From positions 30,540 through 51,073 of the forward strand of contig WELB01000217.1 of the NCBI GenBank assembly GCA_009602725.1: 20,534 bases of DNA, given 5' to 3'. This stretch comes from Spirogloea muscicola (taxonomy: Eukaryota; Streptophyta; Zygnematophyceae; Spirogloeales; Spirogloeaceae). Below, in pieces: positions 9,081 through 18,145 of this stretch. The notes under the pieces are model-generated. The model did no database searches. It saw only the letters and a list, made by a program, of their open reading frames with translations, and was not told the DNA's origin. Both the position numbers and the translations under genes were made by a program. Positions within the stretch are counted from its first letter, which is position 1. The number at the start of each line of letters is the position of its first letter.

Positions 9081-12000
9081 ATGGCGGCCCTGCCAGCACC
9101 TCCAGGTGAGGCCCGCTGGGCCATTTCATCATCAATTTAAACATTAAGCGCCGGCCGCCATGGCACTCCACCAGCTCTGTGCTTTCTGGCCGATCTGGCC
9201 AGGGCGAGCAGGCGCGACAGGCGCCAGTAAGCTCTGCGATGGTGGCTTAATTTCGTCTGCAGAAGGCGTAACAGCCGCAGGTATATCAAAGGGAGTCTAG
9301 TCCAAGCGTTGCACTGGTCAGGGAAGTTATCAGAATAGCAGCCGCCAAGTAACTTCTCACCAGCTCATCGAGAAATTTGCTCCTCGTACCAACCCGGCCT
9401 GGCCACTCGGAAGGTACTGAATGTGCGCATCGCCTGTGATGTAGCTGCTACCGGCGCCAACTCTCGCTTGATGACAGTCTCCAGCGGCGAGACTGAGTCA
9501 AGATTGGGCACGTCATTGAGGGCTAAGAGTCAAGTGAGTTGCTCACAGTCGAATATGCGGCTGAAGCATCTCCACAGGAGGGAAAATGGTAGAGGTTTTC
9601 AGTTCTTGTGTTGTCATGGCACGCTTTCTCTCCCTGAGTTGCTTTTCTAGCTGATGATCATGGAACCCTTGCCAGTCCCCATTCAACAGTCTAAGTGGCT
9701 ATGACCAGCTTCTTTACCCAGGTTGTTCTGGCCGGCACGCAGACATTTACAACTGGCTTGTTCGCACCCATCAAGTCCCTGCCCCAAGAGCATCTGGAAG
9801 CTGTGAGTTGCAACTCTGTCCTTCTTGACTTTTACTTTGAGAACCACGGCTACAGACAAGTGACTGCTTCTTTTCGCAGCGTTGGTTGAGCCGAGTGAAT
9901 TGCCTAGTCCCAATCGCTGCTGCACCACAGCAGTCGCTTAACAATTGCCCGCTTATAAATTGGTCCTATTTGCTTTGGGGTGCAACTGATTTCTCTTCTG
10001 TGCTTTATGCAGCTTGCACCTGGGCCTACACCCACACACTCAGCAAGGAGGTACGACGCCTCCTGGTTTTCAGGTTCCCTTTCCCTATCCTAAACTGCAG
10101 CATCATTCTCTATTCAGCAACTTGGCCTGCCAGACCCTGAAAACTATGGCTCAACATAGCAGAAACAGGTTTCTTGCAACCTGTATCTGCCTTGCGACCT
10201 CTTGGCTGTAATCAAAGTCATATCTTGCAAATGTCCACTGTGAATGAACGGGCAGATGTCACTGCTGTCGCAGATTGGTGCTGCGACGATTTTTACATAG
10301 TGCATGGACAAGCTCAAAGCTCCACTGTGAGAAAGGGAATGTTCCATGTTTTATGCCGGCTTGCGTCATGCAGGCTGTGTATCCAGGTCATGAAAACTGG
10401 AAGCAGCGGAATCAGTACAGAGCAGATGGAAAAGTTGCAGTCTTTAGGAGGAGTGGTTACAGATGATGCTGTGCCCGAAGGTCATCAAGGGCTCCATGGT
10501 TTTCTCTATGGCGACAATGGGGCAGGTTGGCCCATCTCTGATTTGGTGCTGTTGCCTGTTCAAGAAGGCACTGAATATGTCTCCTGGTCATGATTGGTCG
10601 GGTAATCTTGGTCTTGCCCTACTTGCAGATGTTCATGATGCACCGACATCCACCTACCAAGCAGAATCTGGTCAGGATGACGGGTCTACTGTGATGTTGT
10701 TCTCCAACTATGTAGACCCAAGGTAACGTTTCAGATATTCTTTGGCACATCTTTCTATTGGAAAAGGAGAGTGTATGTCTTTACCTTTTATAGGGTTGGA
10801 GTCTGTGCAGCCAAGCAGGTCAGGCTGTTATCTAGCTTGGGGAGAATGTAGATTATTTGCTTTCCAGACATTTTCAGCTAACTTACACACATAGTGAGTT
10901 GTATTACATGGCTGCAGATACAAGCCATCTTATGAGTTGATGTCAGATTCTGTGCTATGCAACATGGATCTTGTTGACATGACTGTGCAGGGACGGGGTT
11001 AAGTTTGCCGGGGTGTACGCAATATATGCTGAGGATGGTGCATTGCAGTATATTGGTTACTCCAGAAATGTTATTCTTACTTTGAAGGTCAGTACCAAGA
11101 CGGCGGCCATGGTTCTTTTCTGCACGGGTTGATCGTTTATACTTAACCAGACATCCATGTATACTTCACCACGATATCAGGAAAAATATGTTGTGTGCAG
11201 CTATGCTTGCAGTGGAAATTTCTGACATCCTAGTATTTGTGCAGGCTCATCGGAGTAGAGTTGGATCTGCCAGATGCTCGGCGGTCCGTGTGAAGATGTA
11301 CACTGAGGCAGCCATGGTCACACGAGCTAGACTTCAAGAGGAATGTGAGCTCTGGCTTGCACAAGGTGCTCCACCACCAGGAAACAGCACTGAGCGGTGA
11401 GGAGCGTCCTTAACATCCCTAACCTAGAATTCTAAACCCTAAACCCTGGTGAACGATGTGAAGTCCTGCTTGGTTTCACATTCTCTTGACAGCTTCTGCC
11501 TTGGACCACGTTCTAATACTGTGGACACAATGGAAGGATTACCATGATTTTGAAGGCTGTCAATACTGCTCAATGCAGGGCTTCGTGGGAGGGGACAGCA
11601 GGCACTGTGGCAGCCTACATGACAGAGGAGGACAAGGCGGCTTATGAAGAGAAGAAGCTGAAGATGAGGAAGGCCATGGGGGAGAATCTGTATGATGATG
11701 TGGAAGGGGAGACAGAGGACTCTAAGACACGCCGTCTTCGGCTGCTGCAGGTCAATTTTCACAGACCCTCGCTTACCTTTCATGCATAAGCCAAGCCAAA
11801 CAGCAAGTGGTGGCCTCCCCTTGCTATCTCAGTGAGCCTTGAAGCCTCCTACACGTTAGTCAGTTGGTAGGCAGCAAGCATGAACTACACAGCTGAATGC
11901 TTCGTGTTGAGTGTGAAGTCCGTTGGAGTCCAGTGATTGAGAAGTGGAAGTGTCAGGCATCCATGTGTGTCGAAGTCGGATTGACAGGCTTAGCTAGACA

Positions 12001-13148
12001 TGTGGGTTGGAGCGCTTTATGTCAATGGGCATCAATATGCTTGTGCAGGCAGTAGAGGGCGACGATTGGAGCAGCGTGATTGATGGCCAAACAACAGAAA
12101 CGCTGCACGAACAAGAGCCTACCACTTCTGCGCAGACAGGCAGCTCTGTCACAGATGCAGCTGCCGCAGTCCCTGGACAAATTGTTAGCCCGTTCGCGAG
12201 GCCTGGAGGGCTCTTGCTGGGCAGTCAGGAGTCTGCTGCTGAGCTGGAATTGACAGCTGCCAATGTCGATATGGTCTTGAATGATGTGCGGCCTTATTTA
12301 ATTGCGGACGGAGGCAATGTTGAGGTTGTTGGGGTACAGGACGGCATTGTGGCACTCCGCTTGCAAGGTGTGTACCATTCAATCAGTACATTGTTGCCCT
12401 AAGTGGACACCAGTGTTGTGCACCCCCCTTGTGGCTATTCCTATTTCTCAGATTGGGTCCTGCAAGCCATTTTGCCACAATTGGGTAGCTTTATGATCTT
12501 GCACATATCCCTGCTACTCTACGTTATGCTCTTGAATTAGTTGATCAAGAGTGTTATTCCTATACTGCATGTCTTATGCTAGTGAGTCCTTCATTGTCCA
12601 TCACTGGAGCTTTCCCCCGCACTCAAAGGAGTGTTTCACTTGCAGGAGCTTGCGGCACCTGCCCGAGCAGCACATCAACTATGAAGATGGGCATTGAGAG
12701 AGCCCTTCAAGCCAAGTTCCAAAGCTCCTTAAGGGAGGTGGTGCAGGTGGACAAGATGGACTTGGGAGCTACAGTAGAGGTGAGAGTCAATCTTGCGGTC
12801 CCAAGGTTTAGACTACAAAGTGTTGAACTAAGTAAGTGGTCATGGTGGCGCCACAGTATGTAGGGCCTCCTGATACTGGTATCAAAGATGTTGAAAGACA
12901 GGCGTGCACGTCATGTTTTCTTCTTGACATCGTTCTTCATGCTCGCTCAGAGTTTGGACGCCTTTTTGGAAGGCTTGCGGCCAGCTATCACAAATTATGG
13001 GGGGAGCGTGGAGGTTGTGAGTGTGGACAGGGTCAAGGGTGCGTGCCTCATTGACTTCAAAGGCCCTGCACCAATCAGCATGGGCATTCAAGCTGCCGTC
13101 AGGGACAAATTTCCTGACATGCGGACTGTGAATCTTGTCAGTCCTTAA
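9081..13148 (+). CDS. GIY-YIG / tandem NFU-domain protein, probable plastid Fe-S carrier, 14-exon model
   Basis: NFU proteins bind a [4Fe-4S] or [2Fe-2S] cluster on a CxxC motif and pass it to apo-proteins; plastid NFUs serve photosystem I and other targets. Exons: 9081-9105, 9263-9280, 9364-9533, 9722-9802, 10013-10050, 10118-10168, 10374-10525, 10629-10722, 10991-11087, 11245-11396, 11579-11750, 12049-12367, 12646-12779, 12951-13148; 1701 nt, 566 aa, TAA stop. Exons 7-14 are firm. Exons 1-6 are chosen because splice consensus and phase close exactly; they encode a Ser/Arg/Thr-rich leader that could be a transit peptide. Residues about 215-290 are GIY-YIG-like (GVYAIY at 217-222, YIGYSRN at 230-236, PPPGN at 285-289), resembling the GRXS16 N-terminal domain. 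Residues 294-350 are a charged, probably helical linker. NFU domain 1 spans about 416-495 (RPYLIADGGNVEVV; GACGTCPSST with Cys459 and Cys462). NFU domain 2 spans 502-566 and lacks CxxC, as in plant plastid NFU1-3. A TGTAA at 13153-13157 is too near the stop to be a convincing poly(A) signal. Confidence 0.85.
11426..11447 (+). repeat. Short interstitial telomere-like motif (telo-box) in an intron
   Basis: CTAAACCCTAAACCCT, about two units of the plant-type CCCTAAA repeat, lies inside intron 10 of the NFU gene. The same motif serves as the telo-box in plant promoters of housekeeping genes. Its intronic place here gives no clear role, and two units can occur by chance. Confidence 0.6.
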
Positions 13149-14236
13149 TTTTTGTAAGCATAGAGAGTAAGAGGAGAAGACTCGTTTCAGCTAGTGCCTT
13201 TCTTGACTTTCGTACTCTGGTCATTCGCCTACAATTTTGTGGTCTTGGTCGCTGTGCGGCATCCACTGCCACCATCAGCAGCGGGGCTGTTTCGACGACC
13301 CGGTGGGCATTAGAGGTTGCTTTGAGCTCTTGCTGCCAGCTTGCCATGGCTTAAGAGGTCAGCCAGGGGCTGCTGGGAGTAGGAAGGTTGTTGGCCAAGG
13401 GTATAAGATAAAAAAGTTAAGCACGTGATTCATCCAGATAGTGGTACATATGATGACATGTGGTGACAATTGCTTGGCGCCGGTTCTCTCAGTCCTTAAG
13501 CCATGACGACAGCGGGTTCGTTGCTGCTAATGACTGACAGTGGGTCTAACTGTATAGATTTCTGTAAGTGCCACTTGGCACCAATAGTCGTCTTGAGGTA
13601 TGTAGCCTTATCTTATTGAGCTTATCAGGTTCTCAAAGACAACCCACAATACACGAAGTTGTAGGTATTCTATCACCTGGAGCCGCTGCAGTACAAGCAG
13701 CAGCTTTTAGCGTGAGCAGGTTCTCCTGCCTCCCATTCAACCTTCCAGTCTGCATGGAAGGGCCCACTACGTTCATTGGTTGCTGAGTAGCACCAGAACT
13801 GCGCCTTAATTCTTTGTATCGATTCACTTTGCTCATACACCCATCTTCTGCTACAAAGTCTGCCATGATCAATCTGTAATGAAGATTGGTCAGTGCACAG
13901 AGTAGTTCTTTGTTTATTTGAGTGCCTATAGATGTTGGGTTGGCTCAATAGTATCTGAGTTGTCTTGTGCACAATCCTACTAGATCAGCTCGCACATAAG
14001 CGGAGATTTGTATCAGGCATGCTCAATCTAGACGTCAGATTGGATTAGACGGTTCCTCTTTCTTTTGCCTGATCCATTGAGCTACCTGTTCAGGCGATTG
14101 AGGGCTCAGACTCGCCCTCATGCTCCTCATTGTGCAAGACTACCAATATGGGAGAAGATAGTGTACCCTAGGTCTTGTGAACACCTTCATGGTGCCCCCA
14201 GCTCATTACCCAGTTAACAGGACATTTGCAAGGCTA
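13149..14236. other. No recognisable gene; NFU gene downstream flank
   Basis: This stretch includes the 3' UTR of the NFU gene. A second TGTAA occurs at about 13562-13566. Minus-strand ORFs of 79 and 99 codons (13633-13872, 13673-13972) overlap each other, show no family resemblance and are not called. I see no tRNA-like fold or family A/B repeat in this stretch. Confidence 0.5.
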
Positions 14237-14282
14237 GATTGGCCTCCCTTTCAACTTCATGCGCACCGCGCGCCTTTCACAT
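14237..14282 (+). repeat. Family C dispersed repeat, copy 1 (partial)
   Basis: ATTGGCCTCCCTTTCAACTT followed by CATGCGCACCGCGCGCCTTT. It aligns with 18379-18470 and, more weakly, with 16453-16530. The upstream segment containing CTGAACAATGTATTGGCTTG, shared by the other two copies, is absent here. It is seen by eye only and the boundaries are approximate. Confidence 0.5.
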
Positions 14283-15170
14283 GTGGAAGGTAACCACCAC
14301 GAAGGTTTGGGGACGGGAGCTGGCACTCGTACAAGGCAAAGCACTTGCTTGTAGCAGCAATACACGTACAGCAACATTACTTCTCTTAACAGTCATTATG
14401 TTCACCAACTCATGCTCAAGGGAAGAGGAAGAGGTCATTAAGGAGCATGAATTAGACGCGTTGCGAGCCGCGCAATGCACGACTCCCAAGACCACAATTT
14501 TGTCTAATGCGTCTAGCAACACTGTGGTGACGTCATCCTCTTGCCAGTGGGGGCGTCGAGCTCCCGTGTGGATCTCGCAATGTTATCTGTGTATTCTTGC
14601 AGGCAAGCAAGGGGGGCATAAGTCAGGAGGAGTGACTCCACGGGGTATCCAAAGCCTTCACATGCGTGAAAGCAACGTGCCTACCAAGCCACACAATGGC
14701 CACCCAGCATCAGCAGCTGACTGTAATCACCCTGCCAACTGAATGCATGGGCCACAGTTTACCGGTGACTCGCAGTGCTTGCCAAGCAGACGACCACCAA
14801 GGCTGCTGACTTTCTACGACGACATGGATCGAAGCGTTGTCCTACAAGCACCTCCCAAGCGGTGTCTGCTGCACTCAAATTTACGTGCTTCTCAGGAAGG
14901 AGACAAATAGCTGGAGTCACAGATGAGGTGCACAAACACATCGACCAACTGAGGTCATTGTGGTTCATGAAGCCCGTATATCGGCTGGACTTCGGAAGGG
15001 CTGGAATGGTTGCTATTGGCACTGCACAATCTTTCCCTAGCAAGGAGAGGCAAGCTTGTAAGTCGAGCATCACAGAGATGGAAATTGCAATAAAAGAAGC
15101 CTTGATCTTTAGCAGCGCACCTGTGGGATTGCGGGGGCTCAGTCTCGTCTGTTGAAGCTAGGCAGCAGCT
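14283..15170. other. Gene-poor stretch with unassigned ORFs
   Basis: Plus-strand ORFs of 167 codons (14239-14742) and 126 codons (14775-15155) and opposing minus-strand ORFs are open but show no domain, family signature or convincing splice context. The 167-codon ORF has a leucine-rich stretch followed by an acidic run, which is weak evidence of anything. The segment also lies just downstream of the possible minus-strand gene at 15171-15782 and may hold its 3' UTR. Confidence 0.4.
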
Positions 15171-15782
15171 TCACAAACTAGTAAGCCCAGCACGATGCAC
15201 GCTCGGTAGTGGAAATCGTAGCAAGATGTTGATCGCAAATGGTTCCCGCGGGCACTCATAGAGCATGTGGGAAATTTTCGAAGCTGACGATGACTTAAGC
15301 AGCTTCATGTCAATAACAAAGCGAACAGACTTCTAGGTGCACAAGGCTTCGGTGTTAGTGGCCGTGGAGGGCTTTTTGCATATTGGCAGCTACATGGAAG
15401 AACGTGCAAATGGCGCGTGTGCTACTTAGATCTGAAGCATCTCTTTTGGGCTCGCCATTAAGAATTTCCCATTCTATCTCGGGCTTGTCAAATTTACCCG
15501 GTCCACCATCAACCACGACCCCTGTCCACCTGTTGTTGATCGCAATAATTCGGCTCTCAGACGAGGGACTTTCTTCAGCCACCCAAATTTGTATGCCATG
15601 GTGGCCCATCTGTCCATCCTGAATCTCTGGCGCGTAGACCTGAGCACAAATTTAGATAGAACAACACCCTAACATTTCCATCAGTCTAGGAGGCCTAATA
15701 TGTTACCAAGTCTTGCAGGGGCCAATTAAGCGTCGCCAGCCATCTCCGCAGTGGGGGCTGCGCTGGCCACCCTGGTCGCCAT
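15171..15782 (-). CDS. Possible small split gene or gene remnant, function unknown
   Basis: I do not recognise this protein. The best part is a minus-strand open segment that a CTCAG acceptor would open at 15639, reading VYAPEIQDGQ then GHHGIQIWVAEE, AINNRWTGVVVDGGPGKFD and KPEIEWEILNGEPKRD. Its composition is like a folded protein, not like repeat translation. A phase-0 donor at 15393 (CAT/GTAGCT) and an acceptor ending at 15333 (CACCTAG) would join it to 15332-15171, which reads KSVRFVIDMKLLK and ends in TGA; that intron would be only 61 nt, shorter than any other here. An upstream ATG at 15782 could supply a four-codon first exon (15782-15771) ending AGG/GTGGCC. The start and both splices are guesses. 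Alternatives are one exon of a longer gene, or a pseudogene exon. Confidence 0.3.
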
Positions 15783-15874
15783 TCGTCTGACGGAAAGGCC
15801 AATCGGAACAGTCAGTTGGCCTGCTGAGCAGTCTGCGCTTTTGAGTTGAGGCTTCCTCCGGAACTTGTCATTCA

Positions 15875-16450
15875 TATCCGGCCAGCTTTCCACAACCACC
15901 ACCGCCATCCCTCCTGCCACTGCTGATGCCCTACTCCTCTAGCAGCTCCAGAAGCGGATGAAGGACAGGTCATCAAGGCCCTCATCGGCGTTTCCGGCCC
16001 TCCTTCTCATCCCCGCCATTCCTCCTGCCACTGCTACTGCCCAACTACGCTTGCAGCTCCAGAAGCGGACGCAGGACAGGTCGCCAAGGACCCCATCGAC
16101 ACTTCTGGCCCTCCTTCCCCCCTCCGCCATCCCTCCTGCCACTGCTGCTTCCCCACTCCTCTAGTCCCCTTGCTGCCGTCTAGCACTTAGTACCTTGCTT
16201 TCTGCGCCATCCGGCTCCTTCAGACCTTCTCCAATCCTTTGGGCTGGCCCTCTCACAGCCACCAGTCAATCGGGCCGCGCTTTCTCTTTTCTAGCAGCTC
16301 CAAACGAGGACGCAGGACAGGTCGACATGGCCCCCGTTGGCGATCCGGCCCTCCTTCCCACCCCTGCCATCCCTCCTGCCACTGTTGCTGCCCCACTCCT
16401 ACCAACAGCTCCGGAAGCGGTCGTAGGACGGGTCGACAAGGCCCCCATTT
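15875..16450. repeat. 111-bp tandem repeat array, interrupted
   Basis: Units begin CAGCTCCAGAAGCGGA or close variants at 15943, 16054, 16295 and 16406, with a partial unit ahead of 15943 and a truncated last one. Spacing is exactly 111 bp within both the left and the right pair. Shared segments include GGACAGGTCGCCAAGG, GGCCCTCCTTCCC and CCATCCCTCCTGCCACTG. The gap between the second and third starts is 241 bp because 130 bp are inserted at 16165-16294. 111 is divisible by 3 and one frame stays open across the first pair (AAPEADAGQV), but changes between units are not mainly synonymous, so coding is not supported. Confidence 0.85.
16165..16289 (+). mobile_element. Family A element inserted in the 111-bp array, with candidate 5-bp target duplication
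   Basis: About 125 bp carrying the A core GGGCTGGCCCTCTCACAGCC (16241-16260) and the flank CAGTCAATCGGGCCGCGCTT interrupt the tandem array between units 2 and 3. TCTAG lies on both sides (16160-16164 and 16290-16294). The uninterrupted junction at 15934-15949 reads CTCCTCTAGCAGCTCC, with a single TCTAG, and so serves as an internal empty site. No protein is encoded, so the element would be non-autonomous. The 5-bp duplication is short and could be coincidental. Confidence 0.55.
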
Positions 16451-16452
16451 CT

Positions 16453-16530
16453 TTGCACTAATTTTGTCTGAACAATGTATTGGCTTGAATTGGCCACGCA
16501 TTCGTTTCAAGCACACCGCGCGGCTTCTTC
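16453..16530 (+). repeat. Family C dispersed repeat, copy 2
   Basis: CTGAACAATGTATTGGCTTG (16469-16488) followed by ATTGGCCACGCATTCG and ACACCGCGCGGCTTC. It aligns with 18379-18470, where the first segment has a 3-bp insertion (ATTATTGG). Only the second half has a counterpart at 14237. Confidence 0.55.
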
Positions 16531-16740
16531 TTCTTCTGGAAAGCTTGTCGAACCCTTCACCCATTGCTGCCGTTTCTGTGGGACGTGGGAGCGGCAGACA
16601 CGTCCCCCACGTTCACCCTCACCTGCCTCGGAAGCGAAGGGCCCCTCCCCAGGCACTGCCGCCATCCTGCCGCGCCCTGACGGCCTGTAGCACCTCACGC
16701 AATATTGGTCACTCAGGCCCACGTTCCGGTCCTGCCAGAT
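16531..16740. other. Unassigned GC-rich stretch between repeats
   Basis: I find no gene or strong repeat match. Overlapping ORFs on both strands are low-complexity Pro/Arg/Ser translations of GC-rich DNA. This is probably decayed repeat sequence. Confidence 0.4.
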
Positions 16741-17360
16741 TCCATCTCATGGGCTGGCCCCTCACAACCCTCGCCCCCTTTGGAAGAGCCCCTTTCCTTT
16801 GGAAGAGTCCTTTCAGACCTTGTCCATTCTTTTGGGCTGGCCTCTCCCAGCCACCAGTTAATCTGGCCGCGCTTGCTCTTTCCGGCTCCTCTTTCTTTGG
16901 CTTTTGACATTGTCCATTCTTTTTGGGCTGGCTTTGCCAGCCCCTCTTCTCTGTGGGCGACCACTTTCCTCTTTCCTTCACAGCCACTTCCCTCTCCTTG
17001 TAAGAGATCCTTCTTCTGATTCTGTCCATTTATTTCGGGCTGGCCTTCCACAGCCCTTGCCCCCATTCCTCGTTGAACTTCACTGGGCTGGTTTCTCTCA
17101 GCCCTTTACTGGCTAGCCAACTCATTTTGTGGAAGTGCTAGCTTCCTTTTCACTGCTGCTCACAGCCACTGCCTTGGAAGAGCTCTTACTTTCGGACTAG
17201 GTTAGAACAGCTCTTTCGAAGTGACGTAATGGTTGTGAGAGGCCGATTCCATAGATAGAAGGATCTCTCCCAATGGAAGGCGATGGCTGTGAGACGCCAG
17301 CCCAATAGGGAGAGACTCTTCCAGTAGAGGGCTGAGCTGTGGTTGGCCAGCCCAGAAATG
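16741..17360. repeat. Family A repeat cluster (at least six units)
   Basis: Cores lie at about 16751-16770, 16834-16852 (CTCTCCCAGCC type), 16925-16943 (perfect GGGCTGGCTTTGCCAGCCC), 17037-17056 and about 17084-17103, with inverted half-units near 17286-17310 and 17340-17352. Flanks alternate CCTTGTCCATTCTTTT with CCCCCATT or CCCTTTGGAAGAG. The units occur in series about 50-100 bp apart, as if one element had been amplified in place. Confidence 0.75.
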
Positions 17361-17668
17361 GAATGAACACAGACCGACGGGGACAGAGAAGCGCTAAAGG
17401 CACAGCGTATTCAAGTGGCCACTGGGTGCTCATGACGCCACGCCAGCCCAATAGAAACGGCTGGGGGGGCAGCCACGCCGCCGCACTCCTCCCCGCGCTT
17501 GCCAAGCATGTGGAACGTGCGCTGCATGCGCCCCACGCTGCGGACAGGCGATCTGATTCCGGATTAGGTGGGCGGGAGATGGGGTCGTGTTTCCGGCTGC
17601 GTCACGTGGGACCACTAATTTTGGCGGGTGGGGGGTCGGAAGGTGAGATGGAGGTGGGGACACAACAC
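17361..17668. other. Unassigned stretch with one G-box
   Basis: There is no recognisable gene; ORFs crossing it run into the (AG)n tract or are GC-rich shadows. A CACGTG hexamer (GTCACGTGGGACC) lies at 17603-17608. With no gene start nearby its relevance is unclear. Confidence 0.4.
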
Positions 17669-17724
17669 AGAGAGAGCGAGAGTGAGAGAGAGAGAGAGAG
17701 AGAGAGGGGGGGGAAGGGGGGGGG
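17669..17724 (+). repeat. (AG)n microsatellite followed by poly-G
   Basis: An interrupted AG-dinucleotide run (17669-17706) leads into a G-rich tract with two A's (17706-17724). It is strand-asymmetric purine DNA, prone to slippage and to triplex or quadruplex structure. The Glu/Arg-rich ORF that crosses it is an artefact of the repeat. Confidence 0.95.
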
Positions 17725-17730
17725 CCCTTG

Positions 17731-18130
17731 ACCGTGGCTGCCGCCTCTGGGTCTCGGCGAAGTGCCTCTTTCCCTGCAGCGAGCTTCTCTGACCTGAGGC
17801 TGCTTAGCAGGGGTTACTGAGTAATACGTAGCTGCTTTGTTTCTTGTTGTGCTTGTTTTCCTTAGCGCTTCCCGTGGCCCCCTTCTCGTACTTTGTTCCT
17901 TCGTACTTTTGGGCTGGCTTTTTCAGCCCCTATCCTCAATGGGCGAGCCCTTCTTATACTCCGACCTGATGTTGCTCACTCGCGGGTACTGAGCTTCCCT
18001 TTGCATCGTCTTGCATTTTGTAGTGTTTTGAGGTGTAGTCCTTTTTTCGGTACCTCTTTTCTTTGGCTTTGGACATTGTCCATTCTTTTCGGGCTGGCTT
18101 TGCCAGCCCCTCTTTTCTATGGGCGAGCAC
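17731..18130 (+). repeat. Family B partial copies 6 and 7 with family A cores
   Basis: 17731-17820 has GCCGCCTCTGGGTCTCGGCG and CTCTTTCCCTGCAGCGAGCT but diverges after it. 17957-18050 keeps ACCTGATGTTGCTCACTCGC and GGGTACTGAGCTTCC. A cores lie at 17911-17929 (GGGCTGGCTTTTTCAGCCC) and 18091-18109 (perfect). The order A-B-A resembles the left-hand block at 161-1153. Confidence 0.7.
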
Positions 18131-18145
18131 TTTCTTTCTTGAGGG

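Noticed and set aside
10118-10168. Alternative frame through NFU exon 6 reading QLGLPDPENYGST
   Set aside because: It looks protein-like but runs into an in-frame TAG before any GT donor. The frame used in the model is open and phase-matched on both sides.
11426-11447. Interstitial telomere or old chromosome-end fusion
   Set aside because: Only about two CCCTAAA units are present, inside an intron of an intact gene. That is too short to argue for a telomeric origin.
12361-12402. NFU domain ending at the TAA after LQGVYHSISTLLP
   Set aside because: This is read-through into the intron. Splicing at GTGTGTACC in phase 1 restores the conserved GACGTCPSST motif in the next exon.
17339-17731. 130-codon ORF ending in a Glu/Arg repeat
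   Set aside because: Its C-terminal half is the (AG)n microsatellite and its N-terminal half is GC-rich repeat sequence; there is no domain.
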